Positions 25,867 to 35,600 of a DNA stretch of 64,000 bases are shown one piece after another (the first letter of the stretch is position 1; every line of letters begins with the position of its first letter). Both the position numbers and the translations under genes were made by a program. The notes under the pieces are model-generated. The model did no database searches, was not told the origin of the DNA, and saw only the letters and a program-made list of their open reading frames with translations. The stretch is from NCBI RefSeq assembly GCF_017311165.1, contig NZ_CP062973.1, positions 2,491,923 through 2,555,922 on the forward strand, written 5' to 3'. The stretch is from Psychroflexus sp. ALD_RP9 (GTDB lineage: Bacteria; Bacteroidota; Bacteroidia; Flavobacteriales; Flavobacteriaceae).

Positions 25867-25885
25867 AAGTTAATAATAGAAAAAA

Positions 25886-27712
25886 TTACTTCCCTTCCAT
25901 TTTATCTTTTAAAGCTTGTAATTCTGCATTTGCATCACCTAAAGTTGTTTTATTATCTTCTTCTTTAGATTTTTTCTGTGCTTGTTTTACAATCTTTTGC
26001 TCTTCTTCTTTGTGAATAGCTGTATGTGAAGCAACAACACGCTTAAATTCTTTGTTGAATTCAATTACAATAAATTCAGCTGTTTCACCTTTAGATAATT
26101 TAGACTCGTCTTCTTTAATTAAGTGACGTGATGGTACAAAAGCCGTTACATCAGTATTAAATTTAACGGTTGCACCTTTATCTACGATATCGGTAATTTC
26201 AGCCGTATGCTTAGTTCCAACTGCAAACTCCTCAGCATATTTGTCCCAAGGGTTTACTTCTGTTTGCTTGTGACCTAAACTTAATTTGCGTCCTTCTACA
26301 TCTAATTCAAGTACAACAACATCTAACTTATCGCCTACTTTACAGAATTCAGATGGATGCTTAATTTTCTTAGTCCAAGATAAGTCTGAGATATAAATTA
26401 AGCCATCAATACCTTCTTCTAATTCAACAAACACACCAAAGTTAGTAAAGTTTCTAACCTCACCTGTATGCTTAGAACCTACTGGGTATTTAGAAGTAAT
26501 ATCTGTCCATGGGTCTGGTGTTAATTGCTTAATACCAAGAGACATTTTGCGTTCTTCGCGATCTAGGGTTAAAATTTTAGCTTCAACTTCATCGCCAACG
26601 TTAACAAAATCTTGTGCTGAACGTAAGTGAGTACTCCATGACATTTCAGAAACGTGAATTAAACCTTCAACGCCTTCTTCTACTTCGATAAATGCACCGT
26701 AATCTGCAATAACAGTTACTTTACCTTTAACATTGTCACCAACTTTTAAGTTTTCATCTAAAGCTTCCCAAGGATGTTTGCTTAATTGTTTTAAACCAAG
26801 TTGAATTCTTGTTTTGTCTTCGTCGAAGTCTAAGATTACAACATTTAAAGTTTGGTCTAACTCGACAACTTCGTTTGGATGATTAATTCTTGACCAAGAA
26901 AGGTCTGTGATATGAATTAATCCATCAACACCACCAAGGTCAACAAACACGCCGTAAGATGTAATGTTTTTAACAACACCTTCTAAAACTTGTCCTTTTT
27001 CTAATTGACCGATGATTTCTTTCTTCTGCTCTTCAATATCAGCTTCTATAAGTGCTTTATGAGAAACAACAACGTTTTTAAATTCGTGATTAATTTTAAC
27101 CACTTTAAACTCCATGTTTTTACCTACGTAAGCGTCGTAATCTCTAATTGGCTTAACATCAATTTGAGAACCTGGTAAGAAAGCTTCGATGCCAAAAACA
27201 TCTACAATCATACCACCTTTAGTTCTGCATTTTACAGAACCATTAACTACTGTACCATCTTGTTGCGCTTTATTAACGCGCTCCCAAGCTCTAATTACAC
27301 GTGCTTTACGGTGAGATAATATTAATTGACCTTCTTCGTCTTCACGAATATCTATTAAAACATCTACCTTGTCGCCTTCTTTTAGGTCAGGATTGTATCT
27401 AAATTCATTTAACGAGATTACACCTTCACTTTTGGCGTTAATATCGATAATAGCATCCTGCTCTGTGATTTTAATAACAGTACCTTCAACAACTTCGTTA
27501 TGAAGTGTATCTACAAAGTTTTCTTCAACTAGTTTTTCAAACTGGTCTAACTGTTCATCTGCCACTTCATCAATACCTTCTTCGTATTTGTGCCAGTTAA
27601 AATCTTCTAAAAATTGTTGAGGATTTTGTTGTTGTTCAGAAGCTTGCAATGTTTGCTTTTCTTCTGTTTGAGCAACGTCTTGTTGCTTTTCGGTGTTTTT
27701 AGCTTCAGCCAT
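25886..27712 (-). CDS. rpsA: 30S ribosomal protein S1
   Basis: The 608-residue protein carries tandem S1 RNA-binding repeats (each with the pattern VKNITSYGVFVDLGGVDGLI, VEEGVEGLIHVSEMSWS, NFGVFVELEEGIDGLIYIS), consistent with six S1 domains between about residues 55 and 560. It begins with a Gln/Glu-rich tail and ends with a charged helix. S1 helps the small subunit bind and unwind mRNA; in Bacteroidota, which seldom use Shine-Dalgarno pairing, that role is important. A consensus promoter lies upstream with a leader of about 110 bases, and a terminator follows. Confidence 0.96.
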   Translation of the reverse strand: MAEAKNTEKQQDVAQTEEKQTLQASEQQQNPQQFLEDFNWHKYEEGIDEVADEQLDQFEKLVEENFVDTLHNEVVEGTVIKITEQDAIIDINAKSEGVISLNEFRYNPDLKEGDKVDVLIDIREDEEGQLILSHRKARVIRAWERVNKAQQDGTVVNGSVKCRTKGGMIVDVFGIEAFLPGSQIDVKPIRDYDAYVGKNMEFKVVKINHEFKNVVVSHKALIEADIEEQKKEIIGQLEKGQVLEGVVKNITSYGVFVDLGGVDGLIHITDLSWSRINHPNEVVELDQTLNVVILDFDEDKTRIQLGLKQLSKHPWEALDENLKVGDNVKGKVTVIADYGAFIEVEEGVEGLIHVSEMSWSTHLRSAQDFVNVGDEVEAKILTLDREERKMSLGIKQLTPDPWTDITSKYPVGSKHTGEVRNFTNFGVFVELEEGIDGLIYISDLSWTKKIKHPSEFCKVGDKLDVVVLELDVEGRKLSLGHKQTEVNPWDKYAEEFAVGTKHTAEITDIVDKGATVKFNTDVTAFVPSRHLIKEDESKLSKGETAEFIVIEFNKEFKRVVASHTAIHKEEEQKIVKQAQKKSKEEDNKTTLGDANAELQALKDKMEGK

Positions 27713-27830
27713 ATGCTGATTTAAAATTTGTATCCTGCTAATCCAAAAACTTAAAGCAAATTAACAGAAGTTGTTAAATGATTTGTTTTTAATAACTTAA
27801 GGTTGTTTTTGTTTGCGACCAAAAGTTTTG

Positions 27831-27862
27831 CAAAAGTATGATTTATATTTTGATTTTCAAAA
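27831..27862 (-). promoter_or_regulatory. Promoter of rpsA
   Basis: On the minus strand TTTTG (27858-27862), a 19-base spacer and TACTTTTG (27831-27838) match the Bacteroidota consensus well. Transcription would start near 27825, about 110 bases before the rpsA ATG. Confidence 0.7.
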
Positions 27863-27879
27863 CTTTAGAAAAAACATCA

Positions 27880-28572
27880 TTAATGCGCTTTAATCCGTTG
27901 CTGTGCGAGTTGAAGTATTTGCGTGAATTGTGCTTCTGGGGTGAGATTAGTATTATCTATTAATATAGCATCTTCTGTCTTAATTAATGGTGAAACACTT
28001 CGTGTTGAGTCGATTTGGTCTCGCTCAATAACATTATTTAAAACATCTTGGTAAGTAACTTGTGGGTTTTTGCTTTTAATCTCGTTAAACCTACGCTGTG
28101 CTCTAGCTTCAACACTAGCCGTCATAAAAAGCTTTAGTTCGGCATCAGGAAATACAACACTTCCAATATCGCGGCCATCCATTACAATTCTGCCTTTTTT
28201 TCCCATCTTTTGTTGAATTTCAACTAATTTTGAACGCACTTGCGGTATCTTAGCAACGGTGCTTACTTTGTTTGAAACAGACATGCTACGAATAGAATCT
28301 TCAACATTTTTTCCATTCAATAATATATAGCTTTTTTGAGTCTCTTGGTTAAAATCAAAACTAATGCTGATTTCATCAAGCTGTTTTAATAAAGCTTCCG
28401 TTTGTAATTGTGCACCATTAAAACAATTGTTTTGCATGGCAAAATAAGTAACCGCTCTGTACATGGCGCCAGTATCTACATAAGTATAATTTAGCTGCTT
28501 GGCTAGTTGTTTAGCAACGGTAGATTTTCCTGTAGATGAATGACCATCTATAGCAATTGTAATGTCTTTCAT
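27880..28572 (-). CDS. cmk: Cytidylate kinase
   Basis: A 230-residue nucleoside monophosphate kinase that converts CMP and dCMP to the diphosphates. The P-loop reads GHSSTGKST (10-18); DTGAMYRAVTYFA is the CMP-binding segment, and MDGRDIGSVVFPDAELKLFM is the family core, followed by RRFNEIKSKNPQVTYQDVL and ERDQIDSTRSVSPL. The length is normal. It starts 3 bp after the 7TM-HD gene stop and shares its transcript; rpsA follows from its own promoter. cmk-rpsA adjacency is widespread in bacteria. Confidence 0.95.
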   Translation of the reverse strand: MKDITIAIDGHSSTGKSTVAKQLAKQLNYTYVDTGAMYRAVTYFAMQNNCFNGAQLQTEALLKQLDEISISFDFNQETQKSYILLNGKNVEDSIRSMSVSNKVSTVAKIPQVRSKLVEIQQKMGKKGRIVMDGRDIGSVVFPDAELKLFMTASVEARAQRRFNEIKSKNPQVTYQDVLNNVIERDQIDSTRSVSPLIKTEDAILIDNTNLTPEAQFTQILQLAQQRIKAH

Positions 28573-28575
28573 AAT

Positions 28576-30618
28576 TTAATCTGGATATTCTATACGTAGA
28601 TGATAGATGTTATTCAACTTTGCTTTAAGAATTTTTTTAATGAGTTGAATATCTTTAAACGTAATGTTTGCGTTTTCAAATTGATTGTCATCTATCTGTT
28701 TATTAATGATCTTTTCTACAAACTCGTCTATCAGGTTTGTATTGGGTGATTTTAAACTTTTACTAGCCGCTTCTACACTATCACACATCATTAAAATAGC
28801 GGTTTCTTTACTGTAAGGTTTTGGCCCTGGATAGGTAAAATCTTCAGGATTAATAGTTACACCTTCTGGTGCATCTTCTTGGGCTTTTTGGTAAAAGTAA
28901 TAAACTGTTGTGGTACCGTGATGTGTTCTTATAAAATCGATAATACGGTCTGGTAAATTATTTTTTTTAGCAAATTCTATGCCTTCAAGTCTATGACCGA
29001 TGATAATTTGAGCGCTTTCTTGAGGTGAGAGCTCATCATGCGGCGTGATATTAGTAGATTGATTTTCGGTAAAATAAATTGGATTTTTCATTTTACCAAT
29101 ATCATGATACAAAGCACCAACACGCACTAACAAAGCATTAGCACCAATCTCATTTGCAGCTGCTTCAGCAAGGTTTGCCACATTTAATGAATGATGAAAT
29201 GTTCCTGGAGCCACATTGGCCAGTTCTTTTAATATTTTTGAATTGGTATCGGTTAATTCTAACAATGATAAATCTGATACTAATCCGAAGATTTTTTCAT
29301 AGGTATAAATTAGTGGCTGCACAAATAGCAAGCCAACACCACTGAGTATAAAATAGATAAAATTATTATAATCTATCGATTGAAAATCAGCCTCTTGAAT
29401 CATACTAAAAGCTAGATATGAAAACATATAAACCCCAGTAATTTGGGCTACAGAAATAAACAGATTGGCACGTTTATAGAGTTCAGAAACCGTTAAAATA
29501 GTAACTATTCCGGCACTTATTTGTAAAAACATGTACTCGAAGCTATTAGGAACAACAAAACCCAAAATTAGAACCGTTATAACGTGAGAAAATAAACCTA
29601 AACGGGCATCAAAAAAAGCTTTTAAGGTTAAAGGCAAAATACAGAGCGGAACGATATACACATATTTGTAACCAATTTTCATAACGACTAAGGTTAAGAA
29701 AACCATGAACAAGATATTGAAAAAAATAAAGGTAAGTTTATTATTATTTTCGTAAATATCTTGCCTGTATTGGTATAAAAATAAGAGCAGCATCAGCAAG
29801 GCTAAAGCCACTAAAAGAGCGTAGCCAGATAAAATCATAACATAACTACTAGAATCTAAATCTTCAGACTGATATTCTGATTTAAGCGATTCTAGAATAC
29901 GCAGTTTTTCTCCTTCAATGAGTTCTCCTTTAGCAATTATTTTACTACCTTTAGATACACTACCGCGTGTGGGCGAAATATTAGCAATTTCAGAATTAAT
30001 CAACTTCTCATTAAAGTCTCGATCATAAGTTACATTAGGTTCAAGTAAATCATAAAAAAAAGATTTTATACTTGTTTGAGTTGTTTGGTTAAGCGTATCT
30101 AAAGCTGAATTTAAAAAACGATCTAAAGCCGCTTGATTAATTAAATCCTTGTATGTAATTTCTTGAACCTTATTACCTCTTTTTAAATAAATTAAATCTT
30201 TGTTATTAAGCTGTTTAGTCTCGCTAATTAAACCTCTACTATAAATACTATCTAATAGATGTTGAATTAGATGATGACCAATTTTATTTGGGATTAAAGA
30301 GTCTATTTCAGGATTTAATTTAGACTCCCAATTTTGAAGAATTTTAGATGCGGTAGCTTGGTTATAATTATAATAAGGAATATGCGAAGACTGCACTTCA
30401 ATTTTTTCAACCTCTAATTCTTCGTCTGATTTTAATATTGGAAAATCAAATGGCGCATATAGATTTTCATACTGCCAAGGTTTGTTTTTTACAATTTCAT
30501 ATTTAAATTTTCCTTGTGTCGGAAAAAAATAGACTATTAAAAAAACACTCAACAAAAACAAGAATATCTTGTAAATTAATGACTGCTTTTTATATAAAAA
30601 ATCTAAGATTTTATTCAT
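28576..30618 (-). CDS. 7TM-HD family phosphodiesterase (PgpH-like)
   Basis: The 680-residue protein has an N-terminal membrane helix (17-32), an extracytoplasmic region (about 35-260), a cluster of seven membrane helices (about 265-440) and a cytoplasmic HD domain (about 470-660). The metal site is in GTFHHSLNVANLAEAAANE and LYHDIGKMKNP, and RTHHGTTTVYYFY is a further family marker. Proteins with this layout include PgpH, a cyclic di-AMP phosphodiesterase, so the same substrate is a fair inference. It starts 4 bases after a TAATTTTG box. Confidence 0.9.
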   Translation of the reverse strand: MNKILDFLYKKQSLIYKIFLFLLSVFLIVYFFPTQGKFKYEIVKNKPWQYENLYAPFDFPILKSDEELEVEKIEVQSSHIPYYNYNQATASKILQNWESKLNPEIDSLIPNKIGHHLIQHLLDSIYSRGLISETKQLNNKDLIYLKRGNKVQEITYKDLINQAALDRFLNSALDTLNQTTQTSIKSFFYDLLEPNVTYDRDFNEKLINSEIANISPTRGSVSKGSKIIAKGELIEGEKLRILESLKSEYQSEDLDSSSYVMILSGYALLVALALLMLLLFLYQYRQDIYENNNKLTFIFFNILFMVFLTLVVMKIGYKYVYIVPLCILPLTLKAFFDARLGLFSHVITVLILGFVVPNSFEYMFLQISAGIVTILTVSELYKRANLFISVAQITGVYMFSYLAFSMIQEADFQSIDYNNFIYFILSGVGLLFVQPLIYTYEKIFGLVSDLSLLELTDTNSKILKELANVAPGTFHHSLNVANLAEAAANEIGANALLVRVGALYHDIGKMKNPIYFTENQSTNITPHDELSPQESAQIIIGHRLEGIEFAKKNNLPDRIIDFIRTHHGTTTVYYFYQKAQEDAPEGVTINPEDFTYPGPKPYSKETAILMMCDSVEAASKSLKSPNTNLIDEFVEKIINKQIDDNQFENANITFKDIQLIKKILKAKLNNIYHLRIEYPD

Positions 30619-30622
30619 AAAT

Positions 30623-30630
30623 CAAAATTA
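30623..30630 (-). promoter_or_regulatory. -7 box for the 7TM-HD/cmk transcript
   Basis: TAATTTTG on the minus strand, four bases before the ATG at 30618. No TTTG at -33. Confidence 0.45.
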
Positions 30631-30662
30631 GAAAAAAAAACAGTGAACTAGTTTATAATTCG

Positions 30663-30690
30663 TTTGTTCTTTTAAAAATCATTATTTTAG
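30663..30690 (+). promoter_or_regulatory. Possible promoter of the thiolase gene
   Basis: TTTG (30663-30666), 16 bases, then TATTTTAG (30683-30690), which matches the -7 consensus in all but one position. The ATG follows 22 bases later. Confidence 0.4.
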
Positions 30691-30712
30691 CGCCAATCAA
30701 AAAAAATAGAAC

Positions 30713-31888
30713 ATGAGTAAAGAAGTTGTTATTGTAAGTGCAGCTAGAACGCCAATAGGTAGTTTTCTAGGAAGTTTATCAAGTATTCCAGCTACAAAAC
30801 TTGGCGCCATAGCTATTAAAGGTGCTTTAGATAAAATCAATTTAAAACCAGAACTTGTTCAAGAAGTTTTGATGGGTAATGTAGTACAAGCTAATAATGG
30901 TCAGGCACCAGCTCGACAAGCCGCATTAGGTGCTGGAATTCCAGATTCTGTACCATGTACAACTGTTAATAAAGTTTGCGCAAGTGGCATGAAAACTGTT
31001 ATGCAAGCAGCTCAAAGTATTGCATTAGGAGATGCTGAAATTATTGTTGCTGGCGGAATGGAAAGCATGAGCCAAATACCACATTACTTACACCTAAGAA
31101 AAGGGCAAAAATTTGGCCCTACACAAATGGTTGATGGAATGCAAAAGGACGGTTTAGTTGATGCCTACAATCAAGAAGCCATGGGAACTTGTGCCGATTT
31201 ATGTGCAACTGAACATAACTTTAGCCGAGAAGACCAAGACGAATTTGCTATAGAATCTTACAAGCGTAGCGCCAAAGCTTGGGAAGAAGGTAAATTTGAT
31301 AATGAAGTGGTTCCAGTTGAAGTTCCTCAACGTCGTGGTGAACCAATCCTTGTTAGTAGAGATGAAGAGTTTGAAAATATTAAGCTTGATAAAATACCTA
31401 AACTTAGACCTGCCTTTTCTAAAGATGGAACAGCAACAGCAGCCAACTCCTCTACAATAAACGATGGCGCAGGTGCTATGGTATTAATGAGTCGTGAAAA
31501 AGCTGAAGAACTTGGTCTTGAAATTTTAGCTACTGTAGCCGCTTATGCAGATGCTGCACAAGAACCAAAATGGTTTACGACTGCTCCAGCAAAGGCTTTA
31601 CCGCTTGCGCTTGACAAAGCTAATGTATCAATTAAAGATGTTGATTATTTTGAGTTTAATGAAGCCTTTTCGGTTGTTGGTTTAGCTAACATGAAAATTT
31701 TAGGACTTAGCAATAAAAATGTAAATGTTAACGGCGGTGCTGTTTCATTAGGTCACCCATTAGGCTGTTCAGGTGTTAGAATTTTAATTACTCTACTTAA
31801 CGTTTTACAACAAAACGATGCTAAAGTTGGTGCTGCAGCCATTTGTAATGGTGGTGGTGGTGCATCAGCAATGGTGCTTAAACGATAA
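30713..31888 (+). CDS. Acetyl-CoA C-acetyltransferase (thiolase)
   Basis: A 391-residue thiolase that condenses two acetyl-CoA to acetoacetyl-CoA or runs in reverse. The active-site residues align without gaps to the biosynthetic thiolase numbering: Cys89 in NKVCASGMKTVM, His348 in SLGHPLGCSG and Cys378 in AAICNGGGGASAMVL. The N-terminal SAARTPIGSFLGSL is also typical. Whether it serves acetoacetate metabolism, isoprenoid or fatty acid routes cannot be told, as no partner gene adjoins. The NlpC/P60 gene follows by 15 bp. Confidence 0.94.
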   Translation: MSKEVVIVSAARTPIGSFLGSLSSIPATKLGAIAIKGALDKINLKPELVQEVLMGNVVQANNGQAPARQAALGAGIPDSVPCTTVNKVCASGMKTVMQAAQSIALGDAEIIVAGGMESMSQIPHYLHLRKGQKFGPTQMVDGMQKDGLVDAYNQEAMGTCADLCATEHNFSREDQDEFAIESYKRSAKAWEEGKFDNEVVPVEVPQRRGEPILVSRDEEFENIKLDKIPKLRPAFSKDGTATAANSSTINDGAGAMVLMSREKAEELGLEILATVAAYADAAQEPKWFTTAPAKALPLALDKANVSIKDVDYFEFNEAFSVVGLANMKILGLSNKNVNVNGGAVSLGHPLGCSGVRILITLLNVLQQNDAKVGAAAICNGGGGASAMVLKR

Positions 31889-31903
31889 TTTAAACTTTAA
31901 TCA

Positions 31904-32659
31904 ATGCAATACGGACTTTGCCACCTAAGTCTTGTTCCCGTAAGACTTGAGCCTTCTGACGCTTCTGAACTTGTAACCCAATTGCTTTATGGTGATTGTT
32001 TCAAAATTATAGATGAACGCAAAAAATGGTATAAAATTCGTATTGCATTTGATTTATATGAAGGTTGGATAGATAAAAAACAAGCTGAATTAATTTCAGA
32101 AGATATTTATCATCAGTTTTCAACACAACAACTTCATACAGCTGATTTGGTGGATGTTATCACTCTACCATCTCGACAAGCTTTAAGTATTTGTTTAGGC
32201 TCTAATGTAGCTGTGTCTAAATACTTAAAACATCAATTTGATGGCCAAACTATCACAAATTCTAAAAGCAATAGAAATAAAATTACAGAAACAGCATTAA
32301 TGTATCTTAATGCACCTTATTTATGGGGTGGAAAATCTCCTTTTGGGATTGATTGTAGCGGATTTACGCAAATGGTCTATAAAATTAATCAACACCAATT
32401 GTATAGAGATGCATCTCAACAAGCTCAACAAGGTGAAACCTTATCTTTTATTGAAGAATCTCAACCAGGAGATTTGGCTTTTTTCGACAATCAAGAAGGC
32501 CATATTATTCATGTTGGTATAATTTTAGGCGACAATTACATTATCCATGCACATGGTCAGGTTCGGATAGATCGGCTAGACCATACAGGCATTTTTAATA
32601 CCGATGCACGGCAATATTCGCATCAACTTCGCGTGATTAAAAATTTATTGGGTGATTAG
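31904..32659 (+). CDS. NlpC/P60 peptidase with SH3-like N-terminus
   Basis: The 251-residue protein has an SH3-like region (about 1-75, LVPVRLEPSDASELVTQLLY and WYKIRIAFDLYEGWI) and a C-terminal NlpC/P60 cysteine peptidase. The catalytic set is Cys151 in GIDCSGFTQMV, His203 in HVGIILGD and His215 in YIIHAHGQV. Such enzymes cut gamma-D-glutamyl-diamino acid bonds in cell-wall peptides. No signal peptide is evident, so it may act on imported muropeptides in the cytoplasm, as related enzymes do. It is 2 bp from the convergent large gene. Confidence 0.9.
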   Translation: MQYGLCHLSLVPVRLEPSDASELVTQLLYGDCFKIIDERKKWYKIRIAFDLYEGWIDKKQAELISEDIYHQFSTQQLHTADLVDVITLPSRQALSICLGSNVAVSKYLKHQFDGQTITNSKSNRNKITETALMYLNAPYLWGGKSPFGIDCSGFTQMVYKINQHQLYRDASQQAQQGETLSFIEESQPGDLAFFDNQEGHIIHVGIILGDNYIIHAHGQVRIDRLDHTGIFNTDARQYSHQLRVIKNLLGD

Positions 32660-32661
32660 CT

Positions 32662-35600
32662 TTAAAAATCGGTTGTAAAACCAAAGGTAAATAAAAAGCC
32701 ATCATTACTGTGAAACACATTAACCTGACCGGTTAATAAATTAGCCATATTAAGCCAAAAACCACCGCCATAAGAATTATGCCATTGGTTTGAAGTAACA
32801 TCATCTAACCACACGCGACCAAGATCAAAGCCTCCAAAAACACCTATTTGTAAGGGCACAATTTTAGTGCTAAATTGATTAAACCCATAACGTAAATCAA
32901 TACTTGAGGCCAAAGCATTTTTCCCCGTAAAGCGATCTCGACGAAAACCTCTTAATCCAGTATTGGTTCCTAATTGTGCCGCTTGAAAAAATTCATATTC
33001 GTCGCCAAATCTAATTTGTGATTGCACTTGTGTTTTAAGAACCCATTTTTTATTAATTGATAATGGATTAAAAAATACAACCGATGGGTTTAAGCTTGCA
33101 AAATTGCGTGTTGTATTGTGTAAACTATTGGTAAACGCTGCTTTTAAGTTAAATCGCATTCCTTTAGATGGGTTTAATTTATCATCAAAACTTTCATATT
33201 CATAATTGGCTTGAAGTGATAAATAATTTTTATTTTCAAAAAAAGCTGGGTTATTTTCAGAAAGCTCATCGCCTACTTCATCTATAAAACGATTTTCAGT
33301 TCTATTAACTTCAATCGCATCATACGCTAAACCATATTCAAATAAACTACCGTATTTGGTGTCTTTTCTAAAGCCAACATCAAAAGATAAATCTCTGATC
33401 CGAACTCGGTTGTAATCTCGACCCAATTGGTCATCGAAATTTGGTGTGTTATTTCCGAAGCCATAGAAGTTTCGAGCATAGCTTGGGTCTGTATAGCTTA
33501 TGCGAGCAAAGGCGCTATAATCTCCTATAATATCTGCGTGTTCAAACTCGTAGGAAACATTATAGCTAGAAGTATCAAAATAATAACCGAAATTAAGATG
33601 ATGTTTTCTTGTAAAATCTTTACCTATAAAACCTTTATGCCCCAAACTCACTGCACCACCAATCAAGAAACCATCGTCTGGATTAAAGCCAAACCTTGGC
33701 AAAACTAAAGATGTACTTCTTACAGTACGTTTGCGTAAAAATGTATTTTCTTCATAATCATCGGTTAAATGGGTTTTTACTTTTTTTGCTTTAATTGTGT
33801 TCTCAAGTGATTTAAAATCGTGAATTACAATTTGAGGTTGCTGCTGTGCATGATACACATCATTCCCATAGCCACCGATTAAACGTATTTTTAGCTTAGA
33901 CTTGTTTAGACCAGTTACCGTAAAAATATCATCATCACTTAAACCATAAACCCAAACTTCTTTTGTTAACTTATCTGAATAAGTGTTGTCTGCTATTAAA
34001 TTTTCACGTTCTCCGCCTTTATTGCGATACATTTTGATGTTAACTGTATTATTGGGGTTGAAATGAACATCTATAAAATCATCTTTATTGGTTGAAAATA
34101 AAACCATGTACTTGGCAATAACATCGTAATATTCAGCGATGAGTTGGTCTAAATTTTCTTTACGTTGCTTTACAACTGAAATAAGTTTATTGAAGTTTTC
34201 ATCTTTAACTTCATCTGGTAAATGTGAAAAAGCACGATTGATGATGCTATCACTGAGTTGAAGTTGAATTTCTTTAGCTGCTTTTAGCCAATCATCTTTT
34301 CCACTAAAACGCATTAAATTTCTGTCTTGACTGTGTGTGTTGTAGCTGTACCAATTAATATGTTCAATATCACTTCCATATTCTTGATAAATTTTCGGGA
34401 AACTTGAAACTGCTCTCAGTAAATTTAAAAAGCCGCCATCAAAATTTGAAAAAACTTGGTCACGATCACGTGGAATAGCCCTGAATATGTGTTGATCATC
34501 TCCGTTGATGTTTTCAAATTCAGCCCAACGCCACTGATCGCCATGGCGGTCAAAATCACCTATCAAAATATCAAAAACGCGTGACTTGATATAGTGCTGC
34601 TCGTCTAATTGATATTTTTCGTCGCGTTTTAAACGCTCATACATATCGGCGGTGCTTACAATATCATGATTAGGATTACCAAAAATATTTTGATTGATCC
34701 AGTGTTCTTCTGGGCGTTCTTCTATCATATAAATAGAATTGCCATGAGATTGATTGTATTTTCCAAGCGCTTTTTGTTTTGGTATATAAAACAACTCTGG
34801 ATTGGTGTGGTAAACGCCAACAGCTTCGGCCATTTCGGGAATAGCTAAAAAACCAAATGGATGTGAAGCCGTCATAAAATCATCTAAAAGACTTTCAATT
34901 ACTGTATTGTTAAACTCATCTTGTAAATATTCGTCTTGGTAAACATTGGTTTGTAATAATCTAACGGCATCTTTTTTAAGTTCTCGAATATTATATTCAC
35001 GCCCTAAACTATCATTAAGTCGTAATGAATTGGTTTGATTACCACCACCAAGCCGCATTGGTGATAAACCACCATACAAAGTGTCTAATTTTACTGATTT
35101 AAGCTGAATTGGCGTGGTATACATTTTACGATAATGTTCGCCCCAAACGGCTTTTGTTGTTGCATTGTTTTTAAAATTGATGTCATCATAAATTGTTGCT
35201 GTAACATATTTGCTATTATTATCTGTAAAATTAACAGAGGTGTTTAAGTAATGAGGTTTGTGAATTTGAGTACTGTAAATTAAATGCGGATTTGAGTCTT
35301 TTGCTTGATAAAACTTGACCTGAGAGGATTGATCTTTATAAATATCTAAAACGGCAAAACCTTGACCAGGATAAGCAAATTTTGAATTTAGACCTAATTT
35401 TACATATGAAAATTTAGAGCCAGAACCACTTACAATTTGTTTTAAGCGACCATTTTCTATATACTGTAAACTGTGTTCGTGTCCAGAAGTAAAAATAACA
35501 TTTCCCCATTTATTAGCTCGAGCTTCAAGTTGTTTTACCAAGCTTTGGTATTGTTGGTTTTGGATATCTTGTTTAGAAACACCGCCAGTTGCTCTTATTA

